The notes: generated by a model not told the origin, from the sequence alone. 64,000 nt of DNA from Serpula lacrymans var. lacrymans S7.9 (GCF_000218685.1 NW_006763293.1:1234720-1298719), one strand, 5' to 3'; positions 42,169 through 52,527 are shown, numbered from the stretch's first letter. Program-made: numbers and translations.

Positions 42169-43208
42169 TGAGCCTTCATTTTGTTGACCTGTTGGTCATA
42201 GAAGAAGGCCCGGATTTCGTCGTAAGAACGACCGGCCAAAGAGTTGAGCCGATCGTCCGGCTTTTCGATTTCTAGTTGGCGTGCCTGGCGCCCTTGATTA
42301 TTTTTTTGTTGGGCAGCCTGCGCCCCGTTTCTACAGTCTCGGGACATGTGTCCCTCTTGGCCGCAGTTGTAACAGTTGCCCTTGAATCTGCGCATTTGTC
42401 CGCCTTGGACCGCGCCGATATCCATAGGAGCACCCTGTCCTGGCTGCAGCCCGAACGGCTTGAACCCGTGAGAGTGATTATGATGTTGGTTTGATGACCC
42501 AGGGCGCCTCTGGGGTGTGGTGGTTTGTTTGGTGGACCCGCCACCTTGGTGCATAGCGTAGAGCTCCATGGCCCTACCGACTCGTCGGACTTCCTCGGCT
42601 GCCAGAGCCAGGTCGTCACTTCTTGTATCCTGCAGGTAGATCTGCTCTGCAATGCGAGGGTTCACATTGCGTTCCAGCAGTTCTACTGCGTGTTCATTAC
42701 CTAACCCTCCTTCGATGGAGAGGGCCAGGAACCGGGTGACATAATCATCCGTCTTCATGTTTCCTTGTTTGAAGGAACGGATTTGCTGATGCGCCCAGTC
42801 TCGCTCAGCTTGCGGTTTGAAATATTTTTCAATCTCTTTCTTGAGATCGTCCCAGGTAGGCCACACACCCGCGGTGTAGCATTCCTGGAGTCTTACTTGG
42901 GCGTATCGACCCGCCACAGGTCCTTTTAGGCGAGATAGCACCACAGTGGCTACCTCAAAATCGTCGGCGAAAGCGTCCCAGTTCGCCTTGACCCAAATCT
43001 GGAGCTTGATCCACCATTCGGCAAATCGCGCTCAGTCTCCTTCGAAGGCGCCAGGGTCAGCGACGACTTCGACTTTCTTGTTAAACTTTTTCTCTACCGA
43101 GGGGGTTGCTACAGGGGGGTTGGCCTGTATCTCGGCGAGCTGCGAGGTTAATTCCGCTATCTGCACACGCATTGCGTGCAGTAGCGCATTCATATCTTGC
43201 GACGACAT
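42147..43208 (-). pseudogene. gypsy-B gag with one internal stop
   Basis: Start ATG 43208 (MSSQDMNALLHAMRVQIAEL). A nonsense TGA at 43032-43034 lies in FEGD-stop-ARFAEWW, where Arg (CGA) is expected. The rest is open: the retrotrans_gag region (WVKANWDAFADDFEVATVVL, WPTWDDLKKEIEKYFKPQAE) and zinc knuckle CYNCGQEGHMSRDC. It ends at TAG 42147-42149. This single C-to-T change probably disables the copy. Confidence 0.9.
42162..42168 (-). promoter_or_regulatory. Candidate -1 frameshift slippery heptamer G-GGA-AAA
   Basis: On the minus strand the gag frame reads CAG GGA AAA GAA TTC GGG GCT TAG, so G GGA AAA fits X XXY YYZ. A one-base backward slip enters the open pol frame 12 nt before the gag stop. 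A downstream pseudoknot was not modelled. Confidence 0.65.
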
Positions 43209-43720
43209 GTCGACTTGTTCTCTTTGGGTAACGTAAAAATAGGTAACTGGGGGTCCCCGCTTGCTATCTGCGGATCAACCTCTTCCCAGCTGAGTATCGG
43301 ATCTCAATCTCCGACTACCCACACTATAGTATTTGAAAAAGTATATAAAAATGTAAACGTAATAAACCCTGGTCTGAACGGTTGTCAGGGGGTGGTCCGC
43401 TTGTTAAGCTGTCAACCCTTCTCCAGACTGGCGGAGGCAAGTGCCCGGCCTGGTCAGAGGTATTCGAAAGTGAAAGTTTGTATTTTAAATCTAATCAACA
43501 GTGGTTCCACACCGACTGCTGAGCTAAGGTACTCCCCTTAACGCTGGGGGCCGCGTATTGAAGGTTTTGGGTTCTTCTCCCAAAGCACTACAAGGCCGTC
43601 GCTAGGAGCGCACCTATCTGCTATGTGGGATATTCCTAACCGCTAACCAATCTCCTTCACCCTGGAGTCCGGGTGCCCAAATGATGGGACTTCTGCACAC
43701 ACGTGCGAGAGAGTAGAAAG

Positions 43721-43730
43721 AGCGAGTCCT
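43721..43730 (-). other. gypsy-B self-primer binding site
   Basis: AGGACTCGCT (minus strand) starts 2 nt after the 5' LTR and is perfectly complementary to AGCGAGTCCT inside that LTR (43847-43856). That LTR segment lies about 25 nt downstream of a TATATATA box, where transcripts should start. No tRNA 3'-end complement (TGG...) is present. Confidence 0.65.
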
Positions 43731-43732
43731 AA

Positions 43733-44122
43733 TGTAACAACCAAGAGTTAGTTACTCTGGCGCACACAGGAACACACTATAAAGGTAGTGGAAGATGGGG
43801 AGTTGGTACCCCTTGGGCTGCAGTGAGTTAGTTGGTATACAACAGGAGGACTCGCTGAGGAGTCTCCTGGATCTATTGGGGTATATATACTACTACAGGT
43901 TTGTTTGTACATGTGTACTATACAGTTGATGAAGGCAGTGGCTGATGATGTCATAGGGCCTAGCCCGTATGGCCAGCTCCACTGCGTGAGAGAGTTAAGT
44001 CTAAAAGTAAAAGAAAGGCAACGCGGCGCGAGAAAGGGAAATGCCGCGTGGCACTTAAAGTATAAAATTAAAGCGGAGAATAAAAAGGAAAGGAGATGTC
44101 CGGAAATTGTGTTATCGTAACA
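43733..44122 (-). repeat. gypsy-B 5' LTR (family B)
   Basis: 390 bp; carries TATATATA (minus strand, about 43882-43889) and the predicted start region AGCGAGTCCT. Confidence 0.92.
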
Positions 44123-44404
44123 GCACGCTGTTGCTTTGGTTTCTATATGGTCCCAACCAAACTGGCAGCTTCTACAAGATTTGTCGCACACAGTTTACTC
44201 CTGTCAACACCAAGGAGACAATTCACTTCAAGTCATTGACACAACCTCAATTCTTTCGGTAGTTGCAATGGTCCCACACACATTGCCTGGAGAAGTAGGA
44301 GAGAGATTTTTTGTAGTTGAACAACCTGGTCTGGATATTGGAATCATGGCAGGACAAGGAGAAGATGACAAGGGTCCTGGATTGGAAGCAAACACGAGCT
44401 AATT

Positions 44405-44974
44405 GTACATATACTGGCAAGTCTCTACACATCTATACAACTATGCCATTATTCTTCCAACTTGATTTGTTTACTATCTTTTTCCTCCTCCAATCCTTCA
44501 TTTGTGTCTCCGGTGTCAGATTCTTGCTTGATGCAACAAACTTTGTAACCAACAATTGGTGACATACCAGTGTATGCAGGTTGTGGGCGGTATGCCGGAT
44601 TATAATGGCAGACAAGAAGCTTCAAAGGATGGGCAATAATGTGAGTATTGCCTTGAATGTGAGACGAGTCTGCTGAGCCTTGACTATGTTCTTTGAGTTT
44701 TATCACAAAAGTTTAAGGATTGGATCAGCATAATAGAATGTAAATAATGTATTAGAAAACTTACCATAGGTCCTGGGTGAGCAGGAGTAATAGTAAACAA
44801 ATATGTTTTCCAATCTATTGTAAGATTGTTGACATAGAGCACAGCAATGTCTCCAATATGAGATATGTTAGCCATAATGTTGCAAATGTAGAGATAGGCA
44901 AAAATAAATATACCATAGAGTCCCAAAGAAATTGTGATCATGCGACCAATGCCCCAAGATGTTAACTTTCCCAA
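44405..44974 (-). CDS. Unrecognised minus-strand frame within the DNA transposon
   Basis: Frame from 44974 (MGKLTSWGIGRMITISLGLY) with a hydrophobic stretch (GIFIFAYLYICNI) up to PAHPGPM, then a possible intron opening GTAAGT at about 44763. A second frame (AYRPQPAYTGMSPIVGYKVC, acidic end EGLEEEKDSKQIKLEE) may continue it. No family recognised. It may be chance. Confidence 0.25.
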
Positions 44975-45221
44975 AAATTACTTGTCCTGCCTTCCTACCA
45001 CCACCGCAATGAATGTAACAAAAGAAAAGACTGACTCTTTCGTCCGCGAGATGTCAAACGTTTTGATGTTGTCTCCCACTCCTTCAATTCATAGCAACTC
45101 CAACATATTTTTGCCATTGATGCCAAAATCGATGACGAGCTCCATTCATTTCCCTAATACATCAGAAGAGGTATTAGTAAACCGCTCCTGATTTCATTAA
45201 TTTTGCCAACCTTTTTTAGGA

Positions 45222-47205
45222 GAAGTACATGGGTTTGTCATTGGCATATAGTAAAGGTGTAAGCAAGAATAAACAGCGCCAATTCTATGAGCATCTATTA
45301 AGCAAATACAAGAAGGCAAAAACCAGATTGACTCTGATGACAGGAAAATACAATAATCTACAGTGAGTTGAACAGTGTATAATATCATGCATATTGTCTA
45401 CTAATTTGGACAGGCAAAACTTCAATACACTCGCACAATCAATATCAAGTGCAGGGCCATGAGAGCCACCTCAATTAATAATCAATCAGTATAACCGGGA
45501 AGACTTTCCGGATATGTTGTTCTGGACCGCAAAAGATTGTGTTACGATAACACAATTTTCGGACCTTTCCGTTATTTTTATTTCTCCGCTTTAACCTGGT
45601 ACTTTAGCTTTCACACATGGTGCCACGTGGCACTTCCCCTTTTGTCCAAACTCCTCTTTCTCATGCCGCATTGCCTTTCTTCTTAATATAGACACAACTC
45701 TCTCACACAGTGGAGCTGGCCATGCGGGCTAGGCCCCATGACATCATCAGCCACTGTCTCTATTAACTGTATAGTACACATGTACAAATAACCCTGTAGT
45801 AGTATATATACCCCAATAGATCCAGGAGACTCCTCAGTGAGTCCTCCTGTTGTATACCAACAAACTCTCTGCAGCTCAAGGGGTAACCACTCCCTCATCA
45901 TCTTCCTTATAGTGTGTTCTGTGTGCGCCAGAGTAACTAACTCTTGGTTGTTGCAGATTGGAAAGTAGTGTGTGACACCAAGAAGAGTCTGCCTGATGTG
46001 ATCAAGAAGTCCCCTGGACCTCGTGGACGTGGCCGATGCACTAATGGTGTCAATGTTGCCACAAGATTTGTGGAGTTAGCCAATGGGGAAATCATTGATG
46101 AACATTGTGCCGCGGCAATCCGAAAGCTTATACAGTCATTTTTCAATGAGCTGCAAAATCACTCTGTTATCCCCAAATATTTTCCACAGTGTCATCCTGA
46201 CTTCCAAAATAGGTGCTATATTGATGTAATCAATGCTTATCCTGAGCTCGGCTATTGCGCAGATAACTGGAAGGCCTTGAAGATTGCTCGCGAAGTATAC
46301 TCAAGATGGCACCAATACCACATTGTCGGCAAAACAGTCAAGGCCAAGCCGGTCCCCACAGAATCTCCACCAACCAAAACTTCCTCTTCCTTAGGTAAAT
46401 ACCAGATCACATCGGAGCAGTCAAGTCAGGAGGACATGGTTATCAAAAGGCCCAGACTGGAATTGGTGTCGGAGTCCTTGACAGTCCAACCTAATACGAC
46501 CAACAGGGATACGACTAGCCAGGTGGATACCAGCAAGGATGCGACTAGCAAGGATACCACAAGCAAAGATACTACCATGGCCAATGTCACAGCATCAGAA
46601 AATGCAAAAGTTGCTAGTTTAAAAATTATCTTAAAAAGACCCATGTACATATATTTGTTTACTTTTGATTCTATTGACATTATCATTGGCACTACTAGGC
46701 CAAATTTGTCCGCTCCATTCATCCCACCTGCTCCGCTTGCACCTGTTTGCAAGCCAGACTCACAGGGCGAGGTGTCGGACCTTGTCTCAGCTGCGCTCGC
46801 ACTTACATCAGCTGTGGGGACGGCAAAGATTGAGAAAGGGACTGGTAAGAAGAAGCCGTGTAGTGAGGATTTTTTGAAGATAACACCTGCCATCACTGCA
46901 AGGTATGTTATATCGGTTTGATACTACATTGTCTGGCATTTTGGCAGGAACTTATGTGCCAAAGACTGGCTGCAAGAGCATCCTGGTGGTCTCAAAGTGG
47001 AATTTGACACTTACTTCAAGGATCTTTCAAAGGACTTGCAGAAGGTATAGTATCATTGAAATTTGTTTGTAACTTCACTAACCTGTATCTTAGAAATATG
47101 CCTCGGATGCCGCTATCATGGTATGTATGTATAGCATTGTTTTATTGATTAATTGGTACTAATATTTTACTACATTTGTTCTAGAAACTCGATGCAAAGG
47201 CCTAG
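45222..47205 (+). pseudogene. Second gene of the DNA transposon, function unknown
   Basis: Exons with good splice signals: 45222-45362 (EKYMGLSLAYSKGVSKNKQR, FYEHLLSKYKKAKTRL), then after an ACAG site AKLQYTRTINIKCRAMRATS, a frame break, YNREDFPDMLFWTAKDWKVV (restored once solo LTR-B2 is removed), KKSPGPRGRGRCTNGVNVAT, CYIDVINAYPELGYCADNWK, a Ser/Thr/Lys-rich middle with repeats of TSKDTTSKD, and final short exons CAKDWLQEHPGGLKVEF and KLDAKA ending at TAG 47203-47205. The pattern resembles hypothetical proteins that accompany Tnp2-like transposases in agaricomycete genomes (recollection, not checked). It could be a DNA-binding accessory protein. No enzyme motif seen. Confidence 0.5.
45540..45955 (+). 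mobile_element. Solo LTR-B2
   Basis: 416 bp, TGTTACGATAACA...GGTTGTTGCA, flanked by GATTG (45535-45539 and 45956-45960). Excision restores the frame WTAKDWKVVCD of the second transposon gene. Confidence 0.9.
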
Positions 47206-47580
47206 TTTTGTTGGTTCTGTATGTCTGTTTTTCTTTCATTTTGTTGTATTTTGTTTTGTTTTAATTCATTTTGCTGTTCTTTATTATACTGATGTCTTTC
47301 GTTTTGATTTGGTTTGGTTTGGTTTGGTTTTAATTCATTTTTGATGGTTGCTCAAGATATGGATGTCTTTCGTTTTTATTCGTTTTCATTGGTATTAAAT
47401 GCATGTTTTAATTTCTAGAAAGAAAATGATAAATTTTGATAAAATCATTGTATATAGTCTAGAATCATTTAGAATTGACAGCCAACTGTTAAAACTGGTC
47501 ATCCTAGGATAAAATACGGTATATTCATTTTAATTCATTTTCAGTCGGTCTATATACTGTGGCTTTCGGCTGGGGTTAAC
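47206..47580. other. AT-rich right subterminal region of the DNA transposon
   Basis: It contains T/G-rich runs (TTGGTTTGGTTTGGTTT near 47316-47332) and ends in the inverted terminal repeat. No gene. Confidence 0.6.
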
Positions 47581-48105
47581 CATCAGTTCAGATGGGGGGC
47601 TATTCGGACGTCACAGAGGTCACACAAGCCGCTCGGCACTATCAGTGGTTGAACATGATTTTGAGTGTGCTGAGATTTTTGAAACTGAGATTGCATGCAG
47701 TACCTTATTAGAGTGTTACTTTCACAAAAGTCACGCACATGGAAGGAACTCACTCAAATAGTTCAGGATTTTGTGCTAGGAAAGTTGGAGTAAATGGTAA
47801 GAATACACAGAACTGCTATGCATTAAGTTGTTGAGAAAAACTGACAGTGGAATGTATGTTTTCAGAAATGTCCGAATAGCCCCCCCCCATCCGAACTGAC
47901 GTTTAACGACAGTACTAGGTAGGCATATCAGCAGGAAAGTTACCTCCAGGGTAAAAATCATGCCAGAGAGTTTGACAAAACTAAGTATTGGCGTGATACA
48001 TTTGGGGGCTGCTGGTCAGCCTTGTTTTTCATCACGTCAAGGTGGCTCCAGAAAACGAAATGGATCAATTCCACCAAGCCAGAATAAGCACCAGCAAACG
48101 CAGGC

Positions 48106-51100
48106 TCAATCCTCCCTAAGCCTCAGCACCTTCCCGCCCTCCTCCCGTCCCAGCACAACCGCAGACCCCTCTCCAACCCGGCGGTCCCACCCGTCTCCAT
48201 AAACACTCCTCACCCCCTCTTCCCAAGCTGCGTCCGTGCCCAGCCTCCATGCTCTCACCAGCCCCTCCCACTCATCACCCTCAGCTGCAAGCACCCGCCC
48301 GGAAGCGACAAGCTTCATCCACGGCCCTTCCACGCGCCACCTCGCGCCCATGCCAGACTCGGCTGCTGCTGCTGCATTCCCTCCAGACGCCTTCATAGCA
48401 CTCTTGCATACCGTCACCCACAGCTCGCACTCGTACTTCACCACTTTGGCCTCGCTTAATCGCATCCGGCCTCGAGATGCGATCCTCTTCATCCAGAAGT
48501 AGTCGGCGATCGAGTTGACGATCCGTCTGTATAGTGATGTTACCGTTCCCATGGGGAGATTTTGCTGCAAGGACGTGAGATGGGAGGAGAGAAGAACGAG
48601 GGCGGGGTGGAGGCCTGATGAAGGGGCCGTGTAATCGACAGGGGACGAACTGGACAGGTCTACCGAAGGGCTGGGCAAAAATTGAAAAGTCAACATTCTG
48701 TTATCATCACAAAATAATAAATAAAAACGTTGCCTCCAATGAAGTAACGTGTCCGTTAGAAAAGGGGCATATGCATCACCGTCGAAGCAAATGGAAACAA
48801 GGGATGTAGAAACAAAAGAAATAAAAAAATTAACCGCTCACCCAACGTCCAGCGCTGCGACATACGCACTGATCGCTCCTTCGACTTCGCCACAAATCTG
48901 CCTCTCGATCATATTCTCTGCCCTCTCAACAAGCATAGCGTACTCCACAAGGAGTTCCTCGAAGATAGTTCCTTCTGGCAAACGCGTCTCGTCTTCTACC
49001 TTTCTATCGTCAGTCGTATGCCTATCCCCCTTTGCTTGCGCCCTATGACAGATCTCCTCCCATAGCTCCAAGAAAAAGATGTCCTCTCCCCAGCCTTCCA
49101 AAGCGTCTTGGATATAGCGAGCACTAACCAGCGCCTTGATCAGTCTTTGCGTACCCTCCAAACCACTGTCCTGTTGCTCGCCCTCTCGCGCTCCGGAGTT
49201 TCCACCAGTACTATCTTTACCACTGAGATTTCTCCGCCTGACACTGAAACCGAGTGCTCCAGGTACCAAGCCGCTCACCCCGAGTACACTCGATAGCACT
49301 TCAAAAGCATCGAGAGATTTTGATATGCGTGTATAGTATGACTCTATGACAGGGAGCTGGATGGATGTGAGAAAGCGTGTGCGCTGGGTGAAACCTGGGA
49401 GGGACGAATAACGACCTTTTTTTCAAAGGAAGGATCAAGAGCATAGGTGCATACGTCAGATATACAACAGCAAAATGCGTAATATGGTAGTGTGACTCAC
49501 TTGTCAGACCTTGCACAAGAGCCTTCACTTGCCGAGCCGAGTTGGTTGGTCTCAGCTCGACATGGCTAGCTTTCTCCACAGTTGAATAATCGTCATCCGT
49601 AATGTGCCAAGCATCGGGTGCACTGATGATATCGTGGTATCGGTTTTCGGTGACTGCAATCGAGTGTTATCATTGAAGAAGACGGTTAGCTCAAGGAATG
49701 AAAATAGAATAGACATATAGTGAGAAAAATTTAAAGTAAAAAGGCGAAAACAACACCGTCTCAAAGTTATAGCGACATAGTAAACAACTCACACTTCCGT
49801 TCACAGTCAATCCATGCTTCAAACCATTCCTTTCTGTCAAGAATAGCACTACTAACTGTCCAGTCTACTGCCTTTTCTGCCGCTTGGTTGGTATAGCTGG
49901 CCGGAATAATGCCAAGGTTCCTGATACTCAAGTCAAATGCGACGGATTCGTCTACTGTGTGGGCCAAGATCGAGGGGTGTTCCAACAGGGAAGGGACCGT
50001 ATCAGAGAGTTTTCGCCGGATCAAGGGTAAGAGGAGGAGGGCATAAGACGGCTTTCGGTTGGGTCAAAGTAAGTAATAGCAATAACATATAAGAGATGGC
50101 GCGAAGTGCTCACCCAGGCTTCGACTTGAGACCATTTCTTCCCACTGGCATGAAGCCAAGGCTGAATGACATCTTCCATGAATGGCTTATGGTCATGGAT
50201 GAGATTGAAGATATAGGTCAAGTACCATTCGGGCTGTGATTTGGATGCATTTCAGTTTTACAAAATATTTTTAAAAAAAACCATGTCGTTATGTACGAGT
50301 GAAAAAAATGGTACGTACTCTGTCCACCCGGTTGGTGGCGCGCGTCATCTCGAAGTGATACCTATAGCGCAAAACGATCGGGTTGATGAGTGTTTGGAGA
50401 GAGTAGAGGCCAGGCTTTGTGTCGGATGGCAGGCCATGGTCTTCGTTGTGGAGTGATTCGCCACTGCACAAGGGTAAGTTAGGGATAAGTGAGTGTGCGA
50501 TACGAAGAAGAGAGAAGAAAAGCAGACATTTCCTGCAAGACCAACAACTCCTTGAACGATCTTTCGAATGAGTCCCTAATGTCCGTTGATGCCATCGACC
50601 ACTGGAGAGACGTTGGCCAGCCAATGGCTTCGGATGCTGGAATGAGTTTGCTGTTCGTGGCATGATATGGCATATGTAAGCTGCTGGGGGAGATCAGGGA
50701 CAATGTGCTTACGTGGATAGTATTTCTTTAAGTCGTGTCCAAGTCGCATCGCACACGTTGCGCAGGAACGTGACCAGGTGCGGCTGTCGATAGTTTGGCT
50801 CTGCAGCGTTGGGTGGGTGGGCACCACATGCAGTTGAGACAGACCGAAAGAAAGACACGAGAGAACGGTAAGATTTCATTGCAGGCGAGGAGGAGGAGAG
50901 AAACGAGGAAGCGGTTTCCAGCTCTGCTATAGCCGACTCACTGAAAGTTGTTTAGTGACGGGCAAGAAACATGGCAAAGAGACGAACCTGAGAGCAAGCG
51001 CGTGCTCTACGATATATACATATGACTTCACGGTCTTGAGCTCTTTCGAAAAGCGATGATGAGACTCGATGTCTTTGAGTAAGGTCAAAGCGAGCGTGGC

Positions 51101-51431
51101 ATGCTTGTCCGTGAAGCCAACACGTGTAGCCGTAAAACGGAGGCCATCGTCAATATAACGGCGAGCAGACGAGTCTGTTTCCCGTACAACGGCATGTACG
51201 GTTTTCTCGGAAGCTGCGAACTAGCTGAGACGGCATTAGGAGATGATACTTTGAGGAGGATGAATGACACCCCACTCTGGCTTCCAAGTCGTCCTTATGT
51301 GACTTTGCATTCAGAACGGTGGCATCAATGCCGTGCAGATCATCAAGGGATTTATACAAAGTGTCAAGTGAGTCCAATGCATCGTTCTGCGCGACGGCAT
51401 AGATAGGGGGAGTGAATATGGCAGTTGGCAT
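48106..51431 (-). CDS. TIP20: Tip20/RINT1-family subunit of the Dsl1 (NRZ) tethering complex
   Basis: Large subunit that in the family tethers COPI vesicles at the ER and binds ER SNAREs. Start ATG 51431 (MPTAIFTPPIYAVAQNDALD), then DSLDTLYKSLDDLHGI and, after an intron, an N-terminal helical region (RYIDDGLRFTATRVGF, SYVYIVEHALAL). Middle exons carry the family region TYIFNLIHDHKPFMEDVIQP and RKLSDTVPSLLEHPSILAHT with VDESVAFDLSIRNLG. Then follow WTVSSAILDRKEWFEAWIDC, LVSARYIQDALEGWGEDIFF, LPEGTIFEELLVEYAMLVER and the C-terminal exon (MGTVTSLYRRIVNSIADYFW) to the stop at 48106. Many short introns make exact borders approximate. Size and motif order fit RINT1; similarity to yeast Tip20 itself is expected to be weak. 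Confidence 0.8.
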
Positions 51432-52030
51432 CAGGAAGGAGTGTTACCTTCGAGGTGATATGTCGAGGTGAACTTCGTGCCACCCGCACGTAGTACTCCG
51501 GGCTTCCCCACGTGAATGTAATATATTGTGACGGCACCAAAAAGGGTCATCCAAGTCTGAGTCAAGAGGTTCTGATGCAAGCTTCAGAGTGAACGAAATG
51601 TTCAGGATTAATGTAACATGGGATCACAATGAGACTTATGATTAGATAAAAGGATTACTATAGTCGAACTCTTGTAGGAGGCCAGAAAACAACAGAAGTT
51701 CAGCTCAGGAAGGAGGAATTAAGTTCATATCCCAACCGAAGACCAGGTCTTTTCTTTTATCTAGGGGTGAACTTGTTACTGCTACCACTGCACACTCCGT
51801 TCCCCATACCGCGTCCTATCGCTCAAACCCATCCCTCTCCCCTTCCCATCCCACTTCCATGTCTAACAGACAATAATATACATACACATATACGCGTCCT
51901 TGTATTTTCTATTTCCTGATACGATTCCAACAGCCTTGCGTGAGGAGTGGGGGACGTACACCCGGATGTGTGTGTTGGAGTGGTAAGGGAAGGGAAGGAG
52001 CTCGAAGCAAGACGTGCGTGAGTGGGTGGG
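51432..52030. other. Promoter/spacer region
   Basis: Between TIP20 and MRP2, without a gene. A pyrimidine-rich stretch (51781-51860) resembles a terminator or upstream region. Confidence 0.5.
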
Positions 52031-52527
52031 TTACCACGAAGCCTTCTTCACGCCGGGAAGATCTCCGTTGAGAGCTTTCAAGCGGAACTGGTACTGCTCA
52101 GAAAATGTATCAGTACTCATAGCTTCATTTCTTAGAAAGGAAGGCTATAGCAAAATAGAAAACTCCCTCAGACACCCAAACGAAAAAAAGCACTTTGCAC
52201 CACGAAATAACAAAAGAAACGCAAAACGCGCAAAACACAAAACAAAAGGCACATAAAGTAAACCAAAAAAAAAACACATGTACCCACCCTACAAAGCGCA
52301 AACTCACTCATCACCCCCCTCCCCCTCCCGCTCTCCGCACACCTATTCTTCACCGTCGTCGGCCGCGCGTACTTCCCAAACGTATTCAGCTGCAGCTGCG
52401 CCTGGTGGCGGACCTGCGGGGAGAGCGTCTCGTTGCGGGCGACGAAGAGGTAGGCGCGGCGGAGGAGCTCGTTGGTTTGCACGCCGTTGCGCGCTTTGAT
52501 GTCGCGCAGGACGCGGATGTTGGGCAT
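52031..52527 (-). CDS. MRP2: Mitochondrial small-subunit ribosomal protein uS14m
   Basis: Ribosomal protein S14 family, placed in the head of the mitochondrial small subunit. Start ATG 52527 gives MPNIRVLRDIKARNGVQTNE, followed by LLRRAYLFVARNETLSPQVR and the S14 core RPTTVKNRCAESGRGRGVMS EFALCR. An intron (GTGGGT to GAGCAG) separates the last exon, which encodes YQFRLKALNGDLPGVKKASW before TAA at 52031-52033. The ending LPGVKKASW is diagnostic for S14. The mature length of about 110 aa is normal. It is divergent from the small membrane-protein gene. Confidence 0.9.

Larger units (their letters stand above)
37862..44122 (-). mobile_element. Near-intact Ty3/gypsy chromovirus gypsy-B
   Basis: A 6261-bp minus-strand element with 390-bp LTRs (37862-38251 and 43733-44122), flanked by GCACG (37857-37861 and 44123-44127) and inserted in the transposase. 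I see only one LTR difference (AAAGTT/AAAATT near 38190/44061), so the insertion is recent. It contains a gag ORF with one nonsense codon, an intact pol in the -1 frame, and a Tf1-like self-primer site. Confidence 0.93.
32650..44402 (+). pseudogene. Tnp2-like (CACTA-type) transposase, decayed and interrupted
   Basis: Pieces in order match basidiomycete Tnp2-type DDE transposases: TYYxHKKF/KQFIVEKAIELGIQ (32890-33010), DMCINSCIGYTGPF and LEKCPKCSASRYNEHIL (33690-33780), FHTIPIGLQIQALWRDS, DTVFMFLMDGAQLYKKK, DCWIYIWVVFDLSPDQRYKE, VFPGLHHLSAIQKEGLCIWD, ADGPGMVYLNGLVGH. A Crypton-like insert follows. Then come HRCRLFCGMKGRLKSDGKHY, DIMHLISLNIPDLL, WAVLQGETWKKHGQDIANAA and ISSGYKAWEFLMYLFGLG. After the TRIM insert come SQWTMEQTIGNLG, VNALKAMIPDLEPD and KWARLALPSGQIARSAWGED. 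After gypsy-B come AVALVSIWSQPNW and SILSVVAMVPHTLPGEVGER. Several frameshifts and stops are present besides introns. Removing the TRIM and gypsy-B at their duplications restores the frame exactly. Confidence 0.8.
32542..47575 (+). mobile_element. 15-kb DNA transposon with Tnp2-like transposase
   Basis: The inverted ends agree: CCCCAGCCGAAAGCCGCAGT on the left (32542) and CCCCAGCCGAAAGCCACAGT on the right (reverse complement of the 20 bases ending 47575), followed by ATATAGAC on both sides. Flanks read TTAAC at 32537-32541 and 47576-47580. Without its later insertions the element would be near 7 kb. It carries a transposase remnant and a second plus-strand gene. The duplication could be read as 4-6 bp because the border bases are shared. 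Confidence 0.75.
32531..47912. mobile_element. MITE-like element split by a large DNA transposon
   Basis: The outer borders are CTGTCGTTAA (32531) and TTAACGACAG (ending 47912), each next to TA (32529-32530 and 47913-47914). After removal of the inner transposon the left end reads CTGTCGTTAACCATCAGTTC... The reverse complement of the right end reads CTGTCGTTAAACGTCAGTTC... Both continue to GATGGGG...CTATTCGGAC, so the arms are about 44 bp. The reconstructed element is about 340 bp with no coding capacity. Confidence 0.75.

Noticed and set aside
47581..47912. Right-hand 330 bp taken as part of the 15-kb transposon end
   Set aside because: The left side has no matching counterpart except CTGTCGTTAAC, while the two outer pieces joined at TTAAC form one symmetric small element. 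Nested insertion is the simpler reading.
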